Assembly (NCBI RefSeq): GCF_037975245.1 | Contig: NC_092561.1 | Coordinates: 4,392,001 to 4,456,000 of the forward strand | Direction of reading: 5' to 3' | Origin: Apostichopus japonicus | Taxonomy: Eukaryota > Echinodermata > Holothuroidea > Aspidochirotida > Stichopodidae | DNA: 64,000 bases | Position numbers and translations under genes: made by a program | The notes under the pieces: model-generated | What the model was told of the DNA's origin: nothing | The model's database searches: none | What the model saw: only the letters and a program-made list of their open reading frames with translations | Part shown: in pieces, positions 14,523 to 26,500 of the stretch | Layout of the letters: each line of letters opens with the position of its first letter | Numbering within the stretch: position 1 is the first letter of the stretch

Positions 14523-17500
14523 TCATGATCATGATCATGATCATGATCATGATCATGATCATGATCATGAACATGAACATGATCATGATCATGATCACAA
14601 TCATAATAACAATTATGAGCCACGCCCCAACTGCCGCTACTACTTTTCTACTAGCCCTCGGCATCTCAGGCAAACATTCCATCCAAACACACTGAATGAA
14701 TGTCAATTGAAGTTACGCAAATATACTCCGGGTAGTCCAGATGACCAGGCATTTCTTAGCCCTTGACACAGCCGGCATACTTATTTACATACCACGTGAC
14801 TGAATTCCATCTGGCTACGTGACACCTGTTTCCAAATGAGAAACCTTAGCCTTTACAGTGTAAATGTAATGTTGTCACTAAACGTATACATGCACAATAG
14901 TGTCACTTATAACAGCGTTACAGAAATCAAGGGAAGTATAGGTAACTAAATCAATGACGGGAATTATCGGTGATATAAGCAAGTTATAGTATAATCAAAA
15001 CGGTTTAGATGCTAACTCACCTTTTCTTCGGGTTACTTACCCCTTGATCTGTGAAAAAGTCATCAAAAGTGGATCGAAGTAATAAAAGTTTAAACCAGTG
15101 AAAGGACATGCAAAATCTTCTTTGGAGTGTCTGGAAATGTTATCTCAACTTTGTTAAATGTTATTTAACAAATTTACACAGGCAGGGAGTGTTTCCGAAT
15201 TTGCCAATAGCTGGCAGACGGGGGATCGAGAGTGTCAACCTCCGAAGGAAGAACATCCTTGCCCCGAGGGTACTGACGATTACATCTACGCGACAGACAA
15301 GTGTTGGGTTATAATTGACTCATTCGGTAGGTAATATAAACGCCGAAAATGAAAGGCATATAAAGTTGGCTCCAGTTGGCTAGAACACATTGCATTGCAA
15401 TATGCAAATTTCTACCTCACGAGTCTTCAGAAAATATAAAATTCGGGGGAGTGGTTGGGGGGTGGTTGGGGGGGGTTAGGAATTTGCTAAACTTGAGGTG
15501 ATCATATTAGTGTACGTCTTCAGTGTTTGTATTTTGAGTGGTTACACTAAACATTCACTCTTAAAGCTGTTGTTACCGATCGTTTAATTCCATTCACCCC
15601 CCACCCCCACCCCCCTTTAAGCAGGGAATATTTTATTGGGTATGAAAAGTATAGAAATTGCTACACATCGTAATACAAATAACCAAAGACCAGACGTTAG
15701 ATGTTGTAACGTCTTTTGAGAGAACTAGTCTTGATACCGGTGGTGTTGTAGAGTGGATAAAGGACATTTGAAGCAATGAGTTTTAGAAATCGGAAGGTTC
15801 GAGGTTCGATCCCCGGCCGGGTCAAGGTGGGATTTCTCATCTGAAATGACTTTCTAAATTGACAAAGGTTTCAAATTTGAGTTAAAACTTTGAATCGGAA
15901 GCCACCCGACGTAAAAGTTGTAAACCAGTATCCCCTTGCGGGGTTGTCCCACATTCGTAAAAGCGTCGTAACAGAAAAAGCTGACTGATTATTGATACAA
16001 GACGGTAAACTTTATCTTTATCAAAACTATTTATATTCACTTGCAATTTGCTTTCGAATAGTTGGTAAACGACATTTTCATTCATTGTTACCTTTCCACA
16101 TTTAGGTCCTTTAGAAGACTGTAGAGACTTTACAAACCCAGATTCATTCTATGATGACTGCGTGTACGATGTCTGTCGTTCAAATTTGGAAACCACACAT
16201 GTTTGCAGGAACATTGAGGCATACGTTGAACTGTGCAGGGCGCGTGGTGGCAATCCCGGAAAATGGTGGACTTACGTTCCTGAATGCGGTAAGTAGTCTC
16301 TCCATAGTTTCTTTATTGAAATGAACAAAAATTGAATTGTATATTTATTCCGACAATTATCCGATTGGTTTATTTCAGTCAATGCAGCCACTTACATCAT
16401 GAATTTATTAATAGTATCATTCTAACCAATATTATTCTCACGAGGCATCACATAATGTGGATCAATAGGTTGAAAGTAGAAGTTCATTGCTTGACTTTCA
16501 AACATGTGCCATTATTTGCGGAGAGAGAGAGAGGGAGGAATGCGAACCCGAGAACTCCCGCAATAGTGGCTTCTCAATAGTGACCGGAGTGTTATGGCGA
16601 TCCATATCTTCCTCGACTGGTTAAATTGACAGTATATGAAGCGATATCATGTACTTGCCCTTTTTTTCAGAGGGGCCGTGTGACGAAGGTACTGTTTATA
16701 ACGATTGCGGTTCAGCGTGTCCCCCAACTTGTCAACACCCTGACGGAACACCGGACTGCCCCTCTAATTGTATAGAAGTTTGTGAGTGTCCAGAGGGCCA
16801 GATACTAGATGGTGCTACCTGTGTATTTCCTTATAATTGTGGCTGTACACTTTCTAATGGTGTTTATATTCCAGTAAGTATTTTCATTTGATAAAAGATG
16901 TAGATAGTTAATTGCCACTTATAACACTGAAATAATCAAATGTATAACCAGGATGTGGTTTGTTTCTTGAATGATTCCTAATTCGATCTTACTTAACTCG
17001 TTTCAATGTATAGATAACTTACAAAGTTATTACTTACACACCTAATAAGAACACACACATACTGCCAAGAGAAGTGGTTAAGAACTCGCAATCATACTGT
17101 CAATCAATGGAATAGGTTTGTTGTAAACCATATTGGGCAAGTGTAGTGGAATCTTGTCATCTATTGGTATGTTATTGTATATTCTCATAAGTCGCCAATA
17201 CATCACTTTCTGTAGAATTGACATTACCATTCATTATATGAAATCAACATGGGAAATTGGTTTTCTCCATTTACCTGTCGAATGTTCAATATGTATTTAT
17301 CAGCAAGGAGGAATATATACATATCCAGACTGTTCAATTCGATGTACATGCTTCAACGGAGAGGAACAGTGTGTACCCCTTGGTTGTCGAACTAACGAGG
17401 TCTGTAAAATCATGGGAGGTATAAGAGGTTGTTACTGTGAAGAAGGAACTGCCTGGAACGGGAAGTATTGCACTGACAGTGAGTACCACACATGATATCT

Positions 17501-20500
17501 TAGTTATTTCTTCTGCGACGCTGCTACAATGAGGACTGCTGCTACAATGTGGACTGCTGCTACAATGTGGACTGCTGCTACAATGTGGAATGCTGCTACA
17601 ATGTGGACTGCTGTTATACCATTGAAAACAACTAAACCACTGATCATTGATTGATTAGGCTGATAATATTGTACCAGTGATTATCAGGTTTTGCAGTGTA
17701 ATATATTTCAAATCAGTAATTCAAAATTTAGACAAATAGCCTATAATATTATTTGGCAGACAATTTTATGTCTTTAGAGTAGGTCGATTTAACACAATAC
17801 AGATTCTCCGATACTTTCAGACAACGCCATAATGCAACACTGTGAAATTGGGTTTATGTTGAAAGTAAATTGTGCCCATTGTTACACACAGAACCATGCA
17901 GCTGTTCCATTTGGGGCGATCCTCATTACCTGAGCTTTGATGGTGTCAAGTTTGATTTCCAAGGAGATTGCGAATATACTTTAGTGGAAGCATGTAATCA
18001 AGGATCTCTACCAAGCTTTATAGTTGTTGGAAACAATGACAAGAACAAGCCTTCAGATCCAGTGTCTTACCTAAGAGGAGTAAGACTAGAATATCAAGGC
18101 ACTGATTATCAAATGCTTAGCAATGGCAACCTGGAAGTGAATGGTGTTATAAAGACTCTTCCGTTTAGCACCGGTGGTGATGAATATGTTACCGTCACAT
18201 ATGTGCCACAGAACAAAATGGTAAGTCAAAGTTGATCTAACAATGAATGCGAGCTTCTTAATTTCTACAGAGACATATAAAGTTTCCATTGTTTTATATA
18301 CCTTCAGAATGTAAAACCAAATGTATTTTTATTTTCTCTAAATGGTGTAGCAAACGTATTCTGTCAAACTAGTAACGATATTTTATGTAACGGTAGCTGA
18401 TGTATCTTTTCTTTAATAGAGTGCAACTGATGTTTTCATATAACTTGTGCCCTTAAATATGTTAGCGAAATAAATCAGTATTTTTTGACTTGATTTCCGT
18501 TTAGGTGAACAACAAGCTCGTTTAAAGATAACATATACATATTGACTGGTTTCATTATAATCATATCATATTAGAAGCTATGATATCTCTTTGACAGGTC
18601 ATGTACACTCATTTTGGATTGGAAATGATTTATTCATTTGATCGTGGATCGGTAGACATTGACGTTAGTCCTGATTACTACGAAAAGTTATGTGGCATGT
18701 GCGGAACCTGCAACTTAGATAGCAGTGATGATTTCACACTGCCTTCACAAGAATTGGTAAGAAAAATGTTTTGTTTCATGTAACGTATGCAGAAAATAGT
18801 CGCTCTGATGAATTGATATTTTGCTCCATAATTTGACAACCATGAGATGCCACGTAACCAAAAGTAAACATACCTGGTAAGACTCGTCATGTAACTGTGT
18901 TTAGTTCCATCCTCTTTCATCTTTTTCCTGTCAAATAATGTTTTTTCCTTAATCTATATATATACCGGTATTAAGTAAACTAAACAAGCAATAACGTGTC
19001 CCAAAGGAATTCTAAAAATATAGTTATAAAATGTCCTGTAATACACGTCTGTATCTTGTTAGAAAACAATACTCACACGTCAATATTGTACACACCACTT
19101 TAATTCAACGAATTCTAGCAAAAACAGGCAAATCTCCCTTACTACGATAAACAAAAAACTTGGGTTTCATACAACCTGATAGACACGACACAAACGCTGT
19201 ATTGAACAGTCCACTGTGACACAGACGTGGTGTTGGTGTCATATTAGACAACTGTACGTCGACTCCAATATTGTCAGTTGTCATAAGTTACGGCAATGAC
19301 ATTTTCCGTTATTGTTCTACTCATTATTATTAAACTTGTAATAAAATATAACAGCTTTTCAATAATTTGACAGTTATACTCTTTATTGTCGTTAATGAAA
19401 TACATTTTTTTAATCTGAAAGGAGGTGCTTGAACGTTAAACATAAATGTTTATTCCCGTTTTGTCTAAGTGGAAGTTGTATACCAAATATGTGTTTGACC
19501 TATGTAGGCCAGTTCAGCAGCTGACTTCGGAAACGGTTGGGCTATAGAAACTACTGGTTGTTCTCCCGATCCTGGTACAGACCCATGCGAACCTGGTTCC
19601 GATGAAGAGGTAGCTGCAGGAGATACTTGTGCTATTATAACAGCTGAAGGTAAGAGTGTAATATCAAGAATAGTGATACCATCATGTCATCGAATGAAAA
19701 GGTCATTGTCTAGAATTGATTAATTGATATTTAGGTAAATCTTAGCTGTTGAAAACTGCATGGCATCCTGACAGCACAATAACTTTGTATTTCTTTCTGT
19801 ATTATAAAAGCAGAACAAAAGCTAGAGAACCTACATTCAACCTCTCCTGAAAATGTCTCACCAATACCTAGAACTGATTACGGATAATTTAAGAAAATAT
19901 ATTATATCGTCCTACAGTACATTAAATATTTGTTTGTTGTGTTTTTTATTAAAAAAAAAATCTGGCTGATCATGCGAAATCATGCGGAAATAAAGTTTAA
20001 TATTCGTGTCATTAATAATTCCATAAATTGATAAAGCTCATATGAAAAAGTAACCAAAGGAAGGACGTCGGCCGGCTAGTTTTTAGAAAAAAAAACAGAA
20101 TTTTGTTCCCAACAAAAAACCTGAGACCACCATATCCACATTTGTCGAGGTGACAAATTGATCGTCCAAGCTCGAATCGTGATGAATCTAAACTCCCCCT
20201 TGGGGGGGTAATTTCGATTAATTTATGCATCGGCCATGTTGCTCCTTGTTACGCAATTGATTGCCGGTAAATTTATTTTCCCCCTTTTAGGTCCATTTTC
20301 AACTTGCCGTGAAGAGGTTGATGCTACTCCTTACTTCGAGACATGTGCTTATGACGTGTGCGTCACAGGAGACGTGGAGTCATTCTGTGATGTAGTATAT
20401 CAATTTTCATCTGCTTGTATCAATGCTGGTATAGATCCAGGAGAATGGTGGCAGCTGGTCACTGAATGTGGTACGTTACTAAATTAAGTGTCTCATAAAA

Positions 20501-23500
20501 CAATGTTAAATAATACCTTAGTTATATAACCAATATCTTAGTTAAGCGTTAGCCGAATGTTTAAGATCATTATGTTCACATTCTAGACTTTTAACTCGAT
20601 CTCTTGTAATGAACTTTACACTATTGCTGAGTCTAAGAAATTTCATTTTGTGCCAAGATCCTCCATGTCCGGATGATATGATATACACCACTGATGGATC
20701 CGGTTGTCCCGAAACGTGTGCAGGACAAGACAACCCAATCACTTGTAACATCACCGGCATCGAAGCCTGTGTATGCCCCGATGGCAAAATACTTGACGGC
20801 CAAAAATGCGTTTATCCAAGAGAATGTGGCTGCAATACTCCTGAAGGCACTTACATTTCGGTAATTATATATTGTAATAAAAAATAAACACTCAGTAAAA
20901 TTAATATACTTATAAGTTGACCTCTTCAATATTCAGTAATGTATCACTATATATATATATATATATATGTATCCGTTTGATATGATAGTAGATTGTATTT
21001 TGTTTGTCTCTATTCTTAGTCTGGATCTGTATACATGAGTGAAGACTGTTCGGAAAGATGCACTTGTACTATGGGAACGTTACAATGTACAGGTTACCAA
21101 TGTCACACTGAGGCTACATGTGATATTAAATCTGGTGTTAGGAATTGTTATTGTTCCAATGGGTATGTGGGAAATGGAGAGCAGTGTGCTTTGGGTAAGT
21201 CATTACTGTCACATGAGAGTCTAATTCTGACTTAATGTATACATATTGCATGTTGTTCCCATATAGTCTTTCAATATGAGATAGATGTTTTCGAATCGCA
21301 AATATTTACAAAATATTATCGCTTTTTGTTTAATAAATTCTCCACAATCAGAGATCAGAAGGTAAAACAACCACTTGAGCTTGTTGCGCATTGTGATCTT
21401 CATTTAAATCATACAATAAATGTCAACTAAACATTTTAAAATAAGGTAATGCTCAATATTTCCTCTAAGTGGGAGAGTAAAGATACAATAGATCTCTATG
21501 CATTTTAATCACCGCTATATCACAAATCTCTTACATCGCAAATGCTAAACTGTTGTCTACATTTGTTTTTGTAGCTGATTGCGAGTGCTTTGTTTGGACA
21601 GATTTCCACGTCCTTACTTTCGACGATCTTAGCTATGACCGATACCTAGGTTGCTCTTACACCCTCGTGAGCAACTCAGACACTATTGGGTCTCTTCCAA
21701 CGTTCCAACTGACAGGCGTGTTTAGTGAAACCGCTCCTCTAATACTGGAAGCCCTGAATCTTTATGCCTATGGGTCTGAATATGTCATAACCATTAATGG
21801 AGTACTAACTGTTAATGGTGCAGCCAAACCTGGTTTGTTTGATGATGACCACGTATCTGTGAATTACTTAATTGAGGATAGCTGGGTGAGTTATTCTGCA
21901 AACTGTGAATACCGTAATACTTAACGTATCTGATGTCACTGCAGAGGACATTAGATGCCAGCCATTCGCCTAGACACAATATTGGGGACAACAACCATTG
22001 GATCATATGAATTTAGCCTGGTACCACGGCATTTAAGAAGTTTTATAATAAATTTGTGACGAGGTGTTATAAAGTGGATAACTATTTTTCTTCGAACTGT
22101 GTCAATAAAAAGTGCAAATATTTCTTTGCAGATGCTAATTACAGACTTTGGTTTATCGGTACATTACTGCCAAGGAGGTGTTACTTCCATTAAAGTGGCC
22201 ACGGTGTGGCGCAACAAAGTATTTGGTATGTGTGGAACATGCAACAACAATGCTGAAGATGAGCTGACTCTACCAGATGGTAGCCAGGTAGGTTATTAAA
22301 ACGTCATCAGACCATTTAGTTTTATAAATGTGATTTAAAAAGAACATGTATCAATACAAGACTTTGTAAGTGCAAGGTAATGCGAAATAACTTAAAAACT
22401 AGGATCACATCTGCGAACTTCCTCCCATTGGTTTAAAAAAGTATCAAAAGATTTGACTTTAACCCTCACACCCTCTGCTGTTACATTGATGTTAGGAGAA
22501 CAAATTTCATGAAAATATTGAAAAAGTATTCAAATTTACCCATTCCTTCCAGACTACTGACTTGGATATCTTTGCTACCAGCTGGCTTGCAGCTGCCTGT
22601 GATGCATCTGAATCTGACCACAACCCCTGCGTTACGGGATCGACGCAGGAGATAAATGCAAAAGACCATTGTTATTACCTCACTGACCCTAACGGTATGT
22701 TGCATTTACCTCTAATAGATTCGACGTACTTTAATGTCCACAGTCGACAAACAATTGTTTGTTATAATGTTTTTTATTTATGTATTTACTTTACTCTTTC
22801 CTCACATTTCCCTGCTCAAACTTTGTACTTTTCCATGTAATCATATTTTAATAAAATATAATTACAAACGAACTAAGTACCATTTCGTGGCTCTAAGAAT
22901 ATTTTGTAACTTCTGCATGACCTTAAAAGGTAGTACACTTCATAATTCTTAATCCAGGTGCGTTTGCTGGTTGTCATGACTACATTAGTGCTGATACGCA
23001 ATACAAGACGTGTGTTCAAGACTATTGTCGCGATCCAGAGTACCTATGTGGTAACTTTGCATCCTATGCTGACCAATGCAGAGCCGCTGGAGGTTCCCTT
23101 GGAAACTGGAGGGATTCTATTTCTGAATGCGGTTTGTTATTATAGTTTGTTCTTAAAGGTAGTAAAAACAGGGCCATTGTCGAGTCTAGCAGATCCGATT
23201 CCAAGTCCAGTCAATCAGTCCGAGTATGACACAATCTGAATCAGAACGGGTTTGGGATATGACGTGGTTGCTATAGACAACCCACACTCAGATAGTAATC
23301 ATAACATTACTTATAGCCATTTAAAATAATCCAACTACTTTAGTTATGCCAAAGAACACGCTGAAGGACATACAGTAACAGGTTATACATATTGAATCGA
23401 TATCTAAAAAACGATATTGCAGTGAAGAGGGTATAAAACATTGAATGACTCACCAGGACTAAGCCTCACATACGAACATTGAATGACTGACAAGGACTAC

Positions 23501-26500
23501 GCCTCATATCCGAGTCTACGTCATCCCGAGTCCAAGGCGAGTTTGAGTTATGCGTTATGGTAGGGGGCATTTTTATTTGAGACACATATTGATGGTAAAA
23601 TTAACTATAATTCATCGCGGCTAGATGCATTTTGGTCTTTACATAAATTATCGTTCCTTTGGATACACCTTTACATTGTAGACATACATTGTGCTTTGCT
23701 AATGATAAGAAATTACTTGTTGGCTCCAGTGGCAATATACACTTTGTAATGTTAGAGTATTACAAATTCAGTGATCATGAATATTTTTTTTGTAATATTT
23801 TAATGTCACTGTTCTTGTTTTGTGCAATACATCGTATATCTTGTCTTTATGTAGCTTCTCTCTGTCCTAAGAACAATCCCTACGCATCTTGTGGCTCCGG
23901 ATGTTCAGCGAGTTGCAACCATCCTAATGGTATAGACGATTGCCTTCACAACTGCATTGAAACTTGTCCTTGTTGGTATGGTACTCTTATTGAAGATAGC
24001 GAGTGCGTCAAGCCAACAAGTTGTGACTGTTACCTAGAAGGGGTCGGCGTATTAGAGGTAAGCTTATATGTATGTTATAGTAACAATTTACAATTAGTAA
24101 CAAATTAAGAGCAATCCACGTGCTATAGAAAGGAATTTCATACGTAAAGTTAAAAACACCAAGTTAAGTTCTTTTCAAGATGTAATCCTTCAACTCTTGT
24201 CTACAGGGTACAGCAAGTGGGGGGGGGGGGGGGCTATCAACTATAAATATGGTAAGCAAAATAACAATAACTCCATTGTTCCCAATTTTTCTTAGTGTCT
24301 TGGCCGCTGAGGACATATTTGCTTTGAATTCACAGAGGACAAAATATCGGTACTATTGTGTTCATCCTAATACCTAACCCAGTACAGCATTTATCCCAGC
24401 TTGAACAGTGTTTCTTGATTGATATATAAATTCAATTCTGCGAGATTGCTCCATATTTCAAAACCTTCCACCGCTATACATGTGCAAGTGTAGAGCGGAT
24501 CAATTGCGTTGGGTCTTGCTTGCATTGAAATAGGGTCTTAGCATTGACATGTATCTTCTTTGCCTTTGTGTGGTCTTCTGTTGAGTATTCTCTAACGTTG
24601 ATAAATTATAGACACAGATATATTAAGATCTATCAAACAACAATTTTATTATTTACCAGGTCGGTGTTAGCTACGGAAATGACGACTGTACTGCGAGCTG
24701 GATGTGCATTGATAGAACGATTGTGTATGACGACAGTGCGGGGTGCGATGTGAATGCTTTCTGTGGTGACCAAGGTGGAGTACATGGCTGTCACTGTAAC
24801 CCAGGGTTTACCGGAGACGGAGAAACGTGCCAAGAGATACCAAAACCGCGAGATTGCAAAGACCATCTTAATGAAGGAAGTACTGATAGCGGAGTATATA
24901 CCATTTATCCAATTGGTTATCCTGAAGAATCGATCGATGTTTATTGCGATATGACAACTGACGGTGGTGGTTGGACGGTAAGTAGAATGTAAACACCTCG
25001 TAACAGACCATGCAGAAGCCAATTATTTGCTTATTTGGCTCTTGTTATGAAAGGTTACTTGCGTAATAAGAAAATTCCTACAATATATCTTTATGGGAGT
25101 GACAAATGATGTTCAATATATTGAATATGCAATAATTGTTTTTAAATTAAACACATTCATGAATATTCGCCACTACGGTTATTGAGGCGGCGTCAGCTCA
25201 GATTCAGCAGAGATTAGGAAGAGTATTTTGCACATATTTCTTATAACGGAATGTCTTTATTTTAGAAAGGTACTTTCTTGTTACTGTCTTGATCTACACT
25301 ATCAGTCATGGACGTGTTAAAGAATTTTGATTGAGGAAAACTACTTTCTTCGTAAGCACCCCATCTTGTCCATGTTTGTTTAAGACATGTACCTTATTTT
25401 AGCTACAAGAGTTATAGTATTTGCTATGCTCTATATTCATGCAGTTACTCCAGAACAGATTTGACTTTTCTGTGGATTTTAATCGCAATTGGGAAGATTA
25501 CAAAAATGGATTTGGAGATCTATCTGGAGAATTCTGGTTGGGAAATGAAGCCATCCATTACCTTACCAATCAAAGACAGTACACTATGAGAGTTGACGCT
25601 ATGTTTGATACCTCCCAGCCGAATACATTCATGTATCAGACATTTACCGTAGATGATGAACATAATGGCTATAAACTACACATTGGCGACTACTCTGGAT
25701 CGATCCCTGGTGAGATTTCTTTTTCATAAGATACATTAATTACACATATCACTTCACCATTCATGACAACCTTGATGACGAATTGACGTTTCTATTGATG
25801 GAGTCGCCACATTTCAATCGTACTAAGATGTTTTCCCCTCCCATCTTCGTCTAGAGAGAAGTAGTTCGATAGAATACATTCAACTAAACGTTAAATTTGT
25901 ACCGGTAAGTCGGGGTTTGAAACATACTAAAAGACCCTACACTATGATGTCAGACTTCCTTATGATACATACTAGAAACCACTATCGCAATATCAGGGAG
26001 TTTCTTTAAAATTTGATCAGTGATGATGAAAGCAAATGAGAGAGGCACGTTCATAAGATGTCTTGTCTGGTCGAATTCTCGTCAAAATGCTAATATGCTA
26101 TGAGTGCAATGTGTTCAACACCATATTCCAGCAAAAAATTTTTTTTTAAGAATAACAAAGTACGACCCGTGTTCTTGATGGTCACCCAGATGCACTGCAA
26201 AGTTTCATGTATGTTTTCTCCCACAGTTCAATGTCCTTTACGAAATCACTAAGCGACAAAAACAAACTTTACCTGATTTGCATGTATATGTGTGTGTTTG
26301 TTTTCGTGTCTACTTTCTTTTGTGCAAATGTGCGTCTGGGTAATTTTTTTTTATCCCAGTTTTTTTTTTCCGGAGAATATCTATAGGTCTACCTTACATC
26401 ATGTTACATCAATGTATTTGTTTAAAGAGATATTTAAATAATTAATATTTATATATATTTTTCCCCTACTTTCCAGCCGATGCTATGGCGCCCCATAACC

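Noticed and set aside
14353-14766. Open frames with long Asp, His or Met/Ile runs on both strands
   Set aside because: They are translations of the (GAT/GAC/GATCAT) microsatellite, with no conserved domain or splice support.
20010-20230. Possible repeat with a tRNA-like minus-strand piece
   Set aside because: There is only a loose box B resemblance and a short GC palindrome (ccccttggggggg), with no termini.
24633-25022. 129-codon minus-strand open frame
   Set aside because: Antisense of the EGF/fibrinogen exon; the plus-strand frame has clear homology and splice sites.
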